A stretch of 64,000 nt of DNA from Hydrocarboniphaga sp965279055 (GTDB lineage: Bacteria > Pseudomonadota > Gammaproteobacteria > Nevskiales > Nevskiaceae). Each line of letters starts with the position of its first letter. Within the stretch, counting starts at the first letter, position 1. Made by a program: the position numbers and the translations under genes. The stretch lies in assembly GCF_965279055.1 (NCBI RefSeq), contig NZ_OZ257125.1, positions 2,356,001 through 2,420,000 of the forward strand, in the 5' to 3' direction. The notes beneath the pieces were generated by a model. The model did no database searches and was not told the DNA's origin. It worked only from the letters and a program-made list of their open reading frames with translations. Shown one piece after another: positions 9,671 to 17,951 of the stretch.

Positions 9671-10939
9671 ATGCTGAAATCTCGTATCGCGCTCGCGGCT
9701 GGCCTGCTGTTCGGCGCCGCCGTGGCAGTTCCGGCGCAAGCCGCCGTCGTGTTGCTCGGTGTCGGCAGCATCCCCGGCAATGCGACCGACCAGTCCGGTC
9801 TGAGCGGCCTGCTCGAAGACGGCGTGACGCCGAAGAATCAGGTCGGCGGTTTCGGCTCCGCCATTACCTATAGCGGCAAGAACAATCGCTTCCTGGCTAC
9901 GCCCGATCGCGGCCCGGCCGACGGCACCACCAGCTACATCGATCGCCTGTACAAGATCGACCTCAAGCTCAAATCAACCGGCCCCTACGGCCCGAACAGC
10001 TACACGGTGACGCCGACCCTGAGCGGCACCTCGCTGCTGTCAAACAAGAGCGGCGAGCAGTACACCGGCTACAACCTGGAGTTCGACGCCACCGGCTCCA
10101 CCGACAGCCTGCGCCTGGATCCCGAAGGTATTCGCGCCGATCACTGCGGTGACAGCGTTTACGTCTCCGACGAATACGGCCCCTATCTCTACCAGTTCAA
10201 GCTCAACGGCCAGCAGACCGGCAAGCCGGTCAAGCTCCCGGCCAAGCTCGGCATCGACCTGCCGTCGTCCGACCCGGCTGCCGAACTCGCCAACAATGCC
10301 TTCGGCCGTCAGGCGAACCGGGGCATGGAAGGCTTGGCGATCAGTCCCGATGGCAGCAAGCTGTTCGGCCTGATGCAGAACGCGCTGATCCAGGATGGCG
10401 CGCTGGATCCGGCGCTGAAGCGAGTGGCGACGAACTCGCGCCTGATCGAAATCAACCAGAGCAGCGGCGAAATCAAGGAGTACTACTATCCGCTGGAGAC
10501 CAAGGACTACGGCCTCAACGAGATCCTCGCGGTCAACGACCACCAGTTCCTGGTGATCGAACGCGACGGCAAGGCCGGCGCCTCCGCCGCGTTCAAGAAG
10601 CTCTATTTGATCGACATCGCCGGCGCGACCGACATCCGCGGTATCAAGAGCCTGCCGGCGACCGGCGTGCCGTCCGGCGTCACGCCGGTCAGCAAGACCT
10701 TGTTCCTGGACCTGCTCGACCCGGCCTACGGCCTGGCCGGCGCCAGCTTCCCGGAGAAGATCGAAGGCCTGGCCTTCGGCCCCGATCTGAAAGGCGGCCA
10801 GCACACGCTGATCGTCACCAACGACAACGACTTCGTCACCGCCAACCCGTCGAACTTCTACGTGTTCGGCATCGACGCGGCCGACCTGCCCGGCTACCAG
10901 CCGCAGCAGTTCGGCAGCTGCGACACGACGCTGGAGTAA
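9671..10939 (+). CDS. secreted esterase-like phytase-domain protein
   Basis: The N-terminus MLKSRIALAAGLLFGAAVAV, followed by PAQA, is a clear Sec signal peptide, with GGGAG upstream of the ATG. The body (about 40-410) resembles the phytase-like esterase domain family: a GNATDQSGLSGL start, then blade-like segments such as FLATPDRGPADGTTSYIDRL, RLDPEGIRADHCGDSVYVSDEYGP and NRGMEGLAISPDGSKL, with acidic metal-type clusters. Probably a periplasmic or extracellular phosphoesterase or esterase; the substrate cannot be inferred. Monocistronic, ending at a strong terminator (10956-10983). Confidence 0.8.
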   Translation: MLKSRIALAAGLLFGAAVAVPAQAAVVLLGVGSIPGNATDQSGLSGLLEDGVTPKNQVGGFGSAITYSGKNNRFLATPDRGPADGTTSYIDRLYKIDLKLKSTGPYGPNSYTVTPTLSGTSLLSNKSGEQYTGYNLEFDATGSTDSLRLDPEGIRADHCGDSVYVSDEYGPYLYQFKLNGQQTGKPVKLPAKLGIDLPSSDPAAELANNAFGRQANRGMEGLAISPDGSKLFGLMQNALIQDGALDPALKRVATNSRLIEINQSSGEIKEYYYPLETKDYGLNEILAVNDHQFLVIERDGKAGASAAFKKLYLIDIAGATDIRGIKSLPATGVPSGVTPVSKTLFLDLLDPAYGLAGASFPEKIEGLAFGPDLKGGQHTLIVTNDNDFVTANPSNFYVFGIDAADLPGYQPQQFGSCDTTLE

Positions 10940-10955
10940 GCCAGGCTTGCTTCAT

Positions 10956-10983
10956 AAAAAGCCCGGCTCCGGCCGGGCTTTTT
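10956..10983 (+). terminator. rho-independent terminator
   Basis: Inverted repeat aaaaagcccggc / gccgggcttttt with a 4-nt loop and a T5 run, 16 bases after the phytase-like gene stop. It also makes any start of the next gene inside this hairpin implausible. Confidence 0.9.
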
Positions 10984-11045
10984 ATTGGATGACTGCCGCC
11001 TGGCCTCGCGATGGCTTAGGCTGCGCAGCATCACTGGAGCCCGCG

Positions 11046-12044
11046 TTGATTCGAACACTCGCCGATCACGGCCCTGTCTTCACCCCGCCCTTCGGGCTGC
11101 GCAGCAACACGCTGCAGACCATCATCGCGACCAAGCGGCCTGCGCGCCGGCTGTGGCAGCGCCGCGGCATCGACATCGAGCCGCTGTCGACACCTCACGT
11201 GCTCGACTGCGGCGACGGCGTGCGCCTGACCGGACGGCATACGCCGCGCGAACATGCGCTCGGCCTGGTCGTGCTGATCCACGGCTGGGAAGGCAGCCAC
11301 GAATCCAACTACCAGTATTCGATGGCCTGCGCGCTGCACCGCGAGGGCTACAGCGTGTTCCGACTGAACCTGCGCGACCATGGCGGCACGCATGATCTGA
11401 ATGCCGATATGTTCCACTCGGCGCGCATGGGCGAAGTGTTCGGCGCGATTCGCGCGGTGCAGGCTTTCGATCCGTTGCTGCCCTTGTTCGTCGTCGGCTT
11501 CTCGCTGGGCGGCAACTTCGCGCTGCGTGTCGGCATGCAAGGCCCGGCGGCCGGTGTAGAGCCGAAACTGTCGATCGGCATTTCACCGGCGATCCATCCG
11601 CGGCACACGCTAGAGGCGATCGACAACGGACCGAAGCTTTTTCACGGCTATTTCCTCAAGAAATGGCGGCTGACGATGGATCTGAAATCCGAGGCCTGGC
11701 CCGGCCGCTACGACTTCGAGCGCCACCGCGCGTCGAAGAACTTCGTCGAGATCACGCGCTTTTTCGTCGAGGATTACAGCGAGTACGCGACCGTCGAGGA
11801 CTACTTCGAGCGCTACACGCTGACGCCGGACATGCTGCTGAACTCGGCCTCGCCGCTGGCGATCATCACCGCGAAAGACGACAGCGTGATCCCGGTAGCG
11901 GACTTCGACGGGCTATCGGCCCGCGCCTCGGTCCTCGGTTTCGACGCCTTCGATCATGGCGGCCATTGCGGCTTCATCGAAGACTGGGCCCTGAATGCCT
12001 GGACCGAGCCGCGCGTGCTGCAGTTGCTGAGGCAAGCCGCTTAA
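11046..12044 (+). CDS. YheT-family alpha/beta hydrolase
   Basis: Alpha/beta-fold hydrolase of the YheT/EMB8 type: FGLRSNTLQTI near the N-terminus, oxyanion-region LIHGWEGSHES, nucleophile elbow VVGFSLGGNFAL (Ser), acid in IITAKDDSVIP and catalytic His in DHGGHCGFIED. The reading frame is open back to 10947, but that reaches into the preceding terminator. A TTG at 11046 with GGAG six bases upstream is preferred; ATG at 10989 is the alternative (351 residues) but has no ribosome site. Substrate unknown; the family is considered a carboxylesterase. Confidence 0.85.
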   Translation: MIRTLADHGPVFTPPFGLRSNTLQTIIATKRPARRLWQRRGIDIEPLSTPHVLDCGDGVRLTGRHTPREHALGLVVLIHGWEGSHESNYQYSMACALHREGYSVFRLNLRDHGGTHDLNADMFHSARMGEVFGAIRAVQAFDPLLPLFVVGFSLGGNFALRVGMQGPAAGVEPKLSIGISPAIHPRHTLEAIDNGPKLFHGYFLKKWRLTMDLKSEAWPGRYDFERHRASKNFVEITRFFVEDYSEYATVEDYFERYTLTPDMLLNSASPLAIITAKDDSVIPVADFDGLSARASVLGFDAFDHGGHCGFIEDWALNAWTEPRVLQLLRQAA

Positions 12045-12058
12045 TTGCGACAGGCCGC

Positions 12059-12973
12059 CTAGGTCCGTTTCAGTGGATTGGAAATCCCTGAGGCGACGTG
12101 GCCGGTCGGCGCGAACAGCGAAGCCGAGTCGCAGTGCCGGGTCTGGTCGTCGAAGAAGAAATCCGGCTCGAATTCACGCAGGAATTCGCCTTTGTCGAGA
12201 CCGCCAAGGAACATCGCCTCGTCGACTTCCAGACCCCATTCCATCAAGGTGCGCACCGCGCGCTCGTGCGCCGGCGCGCTGCGCGCGGTGACCAGCGCGG
12301 TGCGCAGGCGCATCGGCGCGAAACCTTCACTGGCCTGCTGCAAACGATGCAGCGCGAGCAGCAACGGCTGGAACGGACCAGGCAATAAAGGCAGCCCGGC
12401 TTTCTCGGTCTCGTGTGCGATGAACGCATTGAGTCCGTCGCTCTGGAACACGCGCTCGGCCTCGTCCGAGAACAGCACCGCGTCGCCGTCGAAGGCAATG
12501 CGTACTTCGTTCGGATACTGCTGGGCCGCTCGTGCCGAATCCGGATACACGCGGGCCGCCGGCACACCGGCGGCGAGCGCATCGCGCACGTCGGCCTCGT
12601 TGGCAGACAGGAACAGCACCGAGCCCAGCGGACGCAGATAGCGATACGGCGAACGGCCGCGCGTAAACACGCCACGCTCGATCGCGAGCCTGTATTCCTG
12701 AGCCGAACGAAACACGCGCAAGCCCGACACCGGATCGTTGCGAGACAGGATCACCACCTCGACCAGATTCGATTCGCTGGTGTTGAACGACAGCAGCTTC
12801 TGCACCAAAGGAAACGCGACACCGGGCTTGGCGATACGATCGAGGCGATCGAGCTGCAGGCGCATGTAGGCGCGATCGTCGCTGCCCTCGAAGACCAGGT
12901 TTTCTTCCTCGAAATCGAACAGCGCGCGCGACGACAGCGCAACCACGAGTTTGCCCTGCAGACTGACGGCCAT
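12059..12973 (-). CDS. cytosolic 5'-nucleotidase family protein
   Basis: The 304 residues match the bacterial 5'-nucleotidase family related to cN-I. Typical segments are LVVALSSRALFDFEEENLVF near the N-terminus, PFPLVQKLL-like and VEVVILSRNDP motifs, RIAFDGDAVLFSDEAE (HAD-like acidic motif), GPFQPLL and the C-terminal FFFDDQTRHCDSA. Expected to dephosphorylate nucleoside monophosphates in the cytosol. It follows an SDR gene by three bases on the minus strand, so the two are probably co-transcribed. Confidence 0.85.
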   Translation of the reverse strand: MAVSLQGKLVVALSSRALFDFEEENLVFEGSDDRAYMRLQLDRLDRIAKPGVAFPLVQKLLSFNTSESNLVEVVILSRNDPVSGLRVFRSAQEYRLAIERGVFTRGRSPYRYLRPLGSVLFLSANEADVRDALAAGVPAARVYPDSARAAQQYPNEVRIAFDGDAVLFSDEAERVFQSDGLNAFIAHETEKAGLPLLPGPFQPLLLALHRLQQASEGFAPMRLRTALVTARSAPAHERAVRTLMEWGLEVDEAMFLGGLDKGEFLREFEPDFFFDDQTRHCDSASLFAPTGHVASGISNPLKRT

Positions 12974-12976
12974 CGC

Positions 12977-13765
12977 TCAGGTCACTTTGGCGCGCTTGAG
13001 CGCATACGACATCACGCCGGGCAGAAAGCGCTTGCCCCAGATGATCAGCGCCTCCTTGCCGATCGCGATTTCGTCCTTGTCGGTGGCGACCGCGTTCCAG
13101 ATCTTGCGCGCGCACAGGCCGGCGTCCATGCCGCGGCTTTGACCCGGGTCCATCTGGCCATGCGCGGCGCCGCTGCCGGTGATCGCGTTGATCGACACAT
13201 TCGTCTTGATGTAGCCGGGGCACACCGTGGTAAAGCGCACGTTCTCGCGCCACAGCTCGGAGCGCGCTGCGTCGAAGAAGCCCTGTACCGCGTGCTTGGC
13301 CGCGGCGTAGCCGCTGCGCTGCGGCGTGCCGACATAACCCACGACACTGGAAATGGTGACGACATGTCCGCCGCCACGCGCGACCATGCCCGGCAGCACG
13401 GCCTTGGTCAGCGCCACCGGCGCGAAGAAATCCAGCTCAAAAATGCGCCGGTAGACGTCCATCGACGTCTGCAGCACCGAGCTGCGCTGCGAGATGCCGG
13501 CGTTGTTGACCAGCACGTCGATCGGGCCGAAGAACGCCTCGGCCTGCGACAGCGCCGACGCCGGATCGAAGTCGGTCAAATCGAGCGGCAGCACCGCGAC
13601 GTTCTTCAGATGCAGACAGGCCGCGCGCACTCGTTCGAGTTCGCCGGCGCGGCGCGCCGACAGGATCAGCTTCGCGTTGCGTTGGCTCGCTTCCAGTGCG
13701 AGCGCCTCACCGATGCCGCTGGAGGCGCCGGTGATCCAGACGGTCTTGCCTGCAATATCGGTCAT
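12977..13765 (-). CDS. SDR family NAD(P)-dependent oxidoreductase
   Basis: Classical short-chain dehydrogenase of 262 residues: TGASSGIGEAL cofactor loop near residue 12, NNAGISQRS, catalytic Ser in VTISSVVGYVG and Tyr/Lys in SGYAAAKHAVQG. Resembles DltE/YqjQ-like dehydrogenases with a C-terminal region that may contact membrane lipids; the substrate is not predictable. Upstream of the nucleotidase by three bases; separated from the aldolase gene by a terminator. Confidence 0.88.
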   Translation of the reverse strand: MTDIAGKTVWITGASSGIGEALALEASQRNAKLILSARRAGELERVRAACLHLKNVAVLPLDLTDFDPASALSQAEAFFGPIDVLVNNAGISQRSSVLQTSMDVYRRIFELDFFAPVALTKAVLPGMVARGGGHVVTISSVVGYVGTPQRSGYAAAKHAVQGFFDAARSELWRENVRFTTVCPGYIKTNVSINAITGSGAAHGQMDPGQSRGMDAGLCARKIWNAVATDKDEIAIGKEALIIWGKRFLPGVMSYALKRAKVT

Positions 13766-13788
13766 GTCTATTCCTTACGCTCAAAAGC

Positions 13789-13825
13789 AATCGCCCCCGA
13801 CCGGCGATGCCGATCGGGGGCGATT
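13789..13825 (-). terminator. rho-independent terminator of the aldolase gene
   Basis: Inverted repeat aatcgcccccga / tcgggggcgatt; on the minus strand the stem is followed by GCTTTTGAG. It lies 43 bases after the aldolase stop and before the SDR gene start, so it isolates the two transcription units. Confidence 0.8.
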
Positions 13826-13867
13826 GTAGTACGGCTACTGCCGCCGGTTAGCCGCCAATCTGGCTGA

Positions 13868-14884
13868 TCAGGCAGCCTTCTCCAGCGACTTGTCCCACTT
13901 GCCGAGCGCGGCCAGGCCATTCATCTTGGCGCGGTGCAGATGCGCGGCCTTGCCGGCCTCGACATTCTTGCCGCCCCAGGCCTTCAGCGCCGCGGCCTGC
14001 AGCGCACGACCGTACGAGAAGGTCAGGCCCCAGGTGAAGCCGCCGATCTTGTTCATCGCGTCGAGATGCGCGGTGGCAAGCTCGTCGCTCTGGCCACCGG
14101 ACAGGAAGGCGATGCCGGGAACGGCGATCGGCACGCGGCGCTTGAGCACCTTCAGCGTGCGCTCGGCCACTTCCTGCACGCCGGCCTGGGTCGGGCACTT
14201 GATGCCGGAGACGACCATGTTCGGCTTCAGCACGATGCCTTCCAGCAGCACCTTTTGCTGGTACAGCTCGTTGAACACCGCGGCGAGTACGCGATCGGTG
14301 ACCGCTTCGCAGACTTCAACGCTGTTGTCGGCATCCATCAGCACTTCCGGCTCGACGATCGGCACGATGTCGGCTTCCTGGCACAGCGCCGCGTAACGGG
14401 CCAGCGCATGCGCATTGGTGTGGATGGCGTAATCGGACGGGGTGCCGTCGCCGATGACGATGACGCCGCGCCACTTGGCGAAGCGCGCACCGGCCGCCTT
14501 GTACTTCTGCAGGCGCTCGCGCAGGCCGTCGAGGCCTTCGGTGATGGTTTCCTCGGCGCCGCCGCCGAACAGCGGCTTGGCGCCCTGGTCGACCTTGATG
14601 CCCGGGATCACGCCCTTGGACGCGAGCAGTTCCGGGAACGGCACGCCGGCCAGGCTCTTCTGGAACAGGGTTTCCTCGAACAGGATCACACCCGAGGTGT
14701 ACTTCTCGAAGTCCGGCGTGTTGAACAGCATGTCGCGGTAGGCCTGGCGATTGGCCTCGACGTTCTCGATGTTGATCTTGTCGAAGCGCTTCTTGATGGT
14801 GCCGGTCGACTCGTCAGCGGCGAGGATGCCACGGCCCGGCGCCACCATGGCGCGAGCGGTTTCGTTCAAAATCTTCTCGTTCAC
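13868..14884 (-). CDS. class I fructose-bisphosphate aldolase
   Basis: Schiff-base aldolase cleaving fructose 1,6-bisphosphate in glycolysis/gluconeogenesis. Eukaryote-type class I signature: LAADESTGTIKKRF near the N-terminus, GVIPGIKVDQG, KWRGVIVIGDGTPS, IVPIVEPEVLMD and the Schiff-base lysine context GIVLKPNMVVSG. With the GTG at 14884 (VNEKILNETARAM) the protein is 338 residues, matching the family; an ATG 12 codons upstream adds a Cys/Phe-rich stretch not typical of the family. Class II enzymes are commoner in gammaproteobacteria. Confidence 0.93.
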   Translation of the reverse strand: MNEKILNETARAMVAPGRGILAADESTGTIKKRFDKINIENVEANRQAYRDMLFNTPDFEKYTSGVILFEETLFQKSLAGVPFPELLASKGVIPGIKVDQGAKPLFGGGAEETITEGLDGLRERLQKYKAAGARFAKWRGVIVIGDGTPSDYAIHTNAHALARYAALCQEADIVPIVEPEVLMDADNSVEVCEAVTDRVLAAVFNELYQQKVLLEGIVLKPNMVVSGIKCPTQAGVQEVAERTLKVLKRRVPIAVPGIAFLSGGQSDELATAHLDAMNKIGGFTWGLTFSYGRALQAAALKAWGGKNVEAGKAAHLHRAKMNGLAALGKWDKSLEKAA

Positions 14885-15100
14885 TCTTAAACCCCATAGA
14901 AAGCAGCGGAATAGACACAATATTTGCTAGCAGATTGTAACGAGAGCAGCGCAGGCTTGACCAGACCCGGCGGCTTTTCGTCCAGATGCAATCCAGCCGC
15001 GAATCACATCGAGCCAATCAGCGATACTGGCTGCAGACCAAGCCCGGCCCGCCGGGTTCAATGCCGCTATCGGCGGCCGATCAAGGACCCAATCCGTTCA

Positions 15101-15781
15101 ATGGAGTTCACCCGCACGCCCGCGCTGACGCGGCGAAAACTGCTCGCCGCCGCTGCCGCCGCCGTCGCCAGCGGCTGCAGCCAGACGCCGACCCTGCAGC
15201 TGGTCAAGGACAGTTTCTCGCTGGTCGGGCCACAGGGCTCGGCCTACCCGCGTACGCGCGAGCAGGTCGACGCGCTGCCTTATGCCCAGCTCGGCGTTCG
15301 CATCGGCAGCGGCGCACGCGGCATCATGGTGCTGGCCGAGAAAAACGGTGATGACCTGCAATGGCTGTCGGCCAATCGCATCATGCTGCTGACACGCCGC
15401 GGCCGCATCGTCAGGACCGTGGGTCTGCCCACCGACCTGTCTGGCTGCGCGCTCTACGGCCCCGACCTGCTCGAGCAATACAACTTCGAAGCACCGGCCG
15501 CGCCCGCCAGCGTGCTCCGCCGCAGCATCGACATCGGTTCGGCCTTCGGTATTCCGGTGCAGTCGAAATTCACCATTGAAGGCGAGGAAACCATCACGAT
15601 CCTCGACCAGAAAATCGACAGCCTGCGGATTCGCGAAGACCTGGATTCCAGCGACCGCAAATGGCGCAAGCCAAACCGCTACTGGCTGAGCAAGCGCAGC
15701 GCGCTGATCTGGCGCAGCCTGCAGTACGTGACACCCAATGACGCGCCTCTGGAGCTCGAAATACTGAAGCGGCCGGCCTGA
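15101..15781 (+). CDS. YjbF/GfcB family lipoprotein
   Basis: 226-residue lipoprotein with a TRRKLLAAAAAAVASGC signal peptide ending in a lipobox Cys (about residue 26; the RR pair may allow Tat export). The body has the YjbF pattern: LVGPQGSAYPRTREQVDALP, GIMVLAEKNGDDLQW and a C-terminal RSLQYVTPNDAPLELEILKR. YjbF/GfcB proteins act in group 4 capsule/exopolysaccharide export at the outer membrane. Unusually it is on the plus strand, convergent with its partner yjbH rather than in one operon. Confidence 0.82.
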   Translation: MEFTRTPALTRRKLLAAAAAAVASGCSQTPTLQLVKDSFSLVGPQGSAYPRTREQVDALPYAQLGVRIGSGARGIMVLAEKNGDDLQWLSANRIMLLTRRGRIVRTVGLPTDLSGCALYGPDLLEQYNFEAPAAPASVLRRSIDIGSAFGIPVQSKFTIEGEETITILDQKIDSLRIREDLDSSDRKWRKPNRYWLSKRSALIWRSLQYVTPNDAPLELEILKRPA

Positions 15782-15800
15782 GCCAGCGCGCTTCGGCTCA

Positions 15801-17948
15801 TCACTTGAGCACGTCGACCCAGCTGGAATCGGGGTCGAAGCGGCCGGCCTCGTCGATACCATAGAGGTTGACGCCGTCCCTGACCTTCTGGCCGCCGTCG
15901 CGCGTCAGCGGACGGAACACGAGATTCGCGCCTTTGCGCGTGGAGCGCGGGAAGAACAGGTCGAAGGGCAGATAGATAAAGAAGCCCTTGTCGAACTTGC
16001 CTTCGCCGAAGTCCTCGGCAGACACATTGGTCTTGGTCGCGAAGGCGCCGACGACGACGCCGCTGGCGAACTGCCGCGACAGTTCCACCGTGCTGCCGTA
16101 GTCGCGCGCCAGATAGCGGCCAACGCTGACGTTCAAATGCAGGTCGTAGAACGGCAGATCGAAATAGCCGGTCAGATGGCCGGTGGCGACGGAATAGTCC
16201 TGGAATCCGAGGCGCTGATCGAAGTCGCGCTTGCGCACCCAGTTGGTGTCCAGCCCAACCGCCCAGGGTGAATACGCCTTGCTGTACAGCACTTCGCCGG
16301 CAACGCCACCATACATTTCTTCAAAAATGCCGGCCGAAAGCCGCGCTTTCCAGTCGGTCGCCGGAGACCAGACATAGTTGGTCTCCAACTTCACCAGATT
16401 GTTCTCGCCCTGTTTCAGATACTGGACGATATCGCTGCGCACATGTGGCAGCGAGCTGGTATCACGCACTTTCAGGCCATCGAAATTGTTGTAGATATTG
16501 ACGCCGACCGCGCCCGAAACCGACCACTGCTCGTTCAAGGTAACCGTGGCATTGGTGCGCCACCACAGCTGGCCGAAATAAAAATCATCGGGGCCGCCGA
16601 CATGCTGGCGCAGCGCTGGGCCCATTCCCCATGAGAAACCGGGGTAATGGATGAAATCCTGGTATTGGGCCGCCTGATAGGCTGCGTCTCGCGGTGCATC
16701 GACCAGCGCGCTGGCACGCAGCTCTTCGGAACTGCCCTTGAAATCGATGAAATCCTGTAACTGCTTGCGCATCACCGTGACGCGATACGTCTCGTTCTTG
16801 CCGGAGACGTTGATCACGGTGAAGGACTGATACTCGTCCGGCACCATCGTCGCCAAGGTCTGACCGACGCGGCCGACCACGCGGTGCGGGTCACGCGCGA
16901 AGGACTGCACCACCCAGGCCGTGACGTCCGCGCGGGCCGGATCCGTATCCAGCGCCACCAGCTCGATCTGCTGGCGTTTGAGTTCGGAGCGAATTTTTTC
17001 GACGGCCGCCGCATCGATCGACGGCGCTTTCTCGACGGCGGCGCCGTTGGCCTTGGCCTGCGCCAGATAAGCCGGCGTCGGCGGGCTGTCGAGCACCTTG
17101 GCCGGGCCGCGAGTGCGAATCAGATTGGTGAACGCCGACACGCGCAGCATGGCGGTGTCACCGCGCTCCAGGCCGGCCGACAGATCCACCGAATCCCAGA
17201 TCCGCCAATTGAACGCGAAATTGACCGGCAGGTGCACCTGCTGGTTATTGGAGAGCGCCTCGGCTGTGTAGTTGTTGCCGTCGTACTCCAGCTTCAGGCT
17301 CAGATGCTCCAGCGGCGTCTGCCACTGCACGCCGCCGAAGGGTGCCACTTCCCTGCCGCGGAAAAATCGCTTGCCTTCGAAGCCACCTGGGCCGTCGGAC
17401 GCAGGGCGTTCGTCGAAGCTGCCGGACAGCAGTCCCAGCGGATTGCGAATACCGCCGCGCGTGCCCAGCCGCCCCCAGCCCAGACCGAAGCTGAAATCCA
17501 GGTCGTGGACGCGCCGGCTTGCGACCAGATATTCGCTGGCGAACAGGCCGGTGCCGCCGATGTCCATCACGCCCAGCGACACATTCGGCAGATAGTCGCC
17601 CTCCTCGATCAGCCTGATCTTGAAGTCGACACCGCGATCCTTGTACGTCTGATTGCCGCTGAAGTCTTCGGGCCCATACAGCCGGTTGCTGATTTCCACG
17701 TAGCGCAGCTGCGTTTCCAGCCAAGGCAGCAGCTGCACACCCATCAGCAGCTGGCTGTACGGCGACTGCAGCGAAATGCCCACGTTCAGCTGGCCATCCT
17801 CGGCCATGCGCGCCGTCGGCGTCTGCATCAGGCCGACGAAGCCGAAGTCGTTAGACGAATACTCTTCCGCGGCCCTGGTGGGTGCGACGATTGCGACGCT
17901 GATCGCCGCGGTGATCGTCCAGGGCCGCGCCCATCCGGAAATCTTCAA
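15801..17948 (-). CDS. YjbH/GfcD family outer-membrane exopolysaccharide protein
   Basis: 715 residues with an N-terminal signal peptide (cleavage near TRAAEEYSS) and a YjbH-type body: FGFVGLMQTPTARMAEDGQL at the N-terminus, long alternating beta-rich segments (RYVEISNRLYG, DFSFGLGWGRLGTRGG, FAFNWRIWDSVDLSAG) and C-terminal YLARDYGSTVELSRQF. GfcD/YjbH is a large outer-membrane beta-barrel protein in exopolysaccharide production. It starts three bases after the SLBB gene stop, indicating translational coupling, and converges on yjbF. Confidence 0.87.
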   Translation of the reverse strand: MKISGWARPWTITAAISVAIVAPTRAAEEYSSNDFGFVGLMQTPTARMAEDGQLNVGISLQSPYSQLLMGVQLLPWLETQLRYVEISNRLYGPEDFSGNQTYKDRGVDFKIRLIEEGDYLPNVSLGVMDIGGTGLFASEYLVASRRVHDLDFSFGLGWGRLGTRGGIRNPLGLLSGSFDERPASDGPGGFEGKRFFRGREVAPFGGVQWQTPLEHLSLKLEYDGNNYTAEALSNNQQVHLPVNFAFNWRIWDSVDLSAGLERGDTAMLRVSAFTNLIRTRGPAKVLDSPPTPAYLAQAKANGAAVEKAPSIDAAAVEKIRSELKRQQIELVALDTDPARADVTAWVVQSFARDPHRVVGRVGQTLATMVPDEYQSFTVINVSGKNETYRVTVMRKQLQDFIDFKGSSEELRASALVDAPRDAAYQAAQYQDFIHYPGFSWGMGPALRQHVGGPDDFYFGQLWWRTNATVTLNEQWSVSGAVGVNIYNNFDGLKVRDTSSLPHVRSDIVQYLKQGENNLVKLETNYVWSPATDWKARLSAGIFEEMYGGVAGEVLYSKAYSPWAVGLDTNWVRKRDFDQRLGFQDYSVATGHLTGYFDLPFYDLHLNVSVGRYLARDYGSTVELSRQFASGVVVGAFATKTNVSAEDFGEGKFDKGFFIYLPFDLFFPRSTRKGANLVFRPLTRDGGQKVRDGVNLYGIDEAGRFDPDSSWVDVLK

Positions 17949-17951
17949 GGG

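Noticed and set aside
10947..11045. Upstream starts of the YheT-like hydrolase
   Set aside because: The first ATG is inside the preceding terminator hairpin and the second lacks a ribosome site; TTG at 11046 has GGAG at good spacing.
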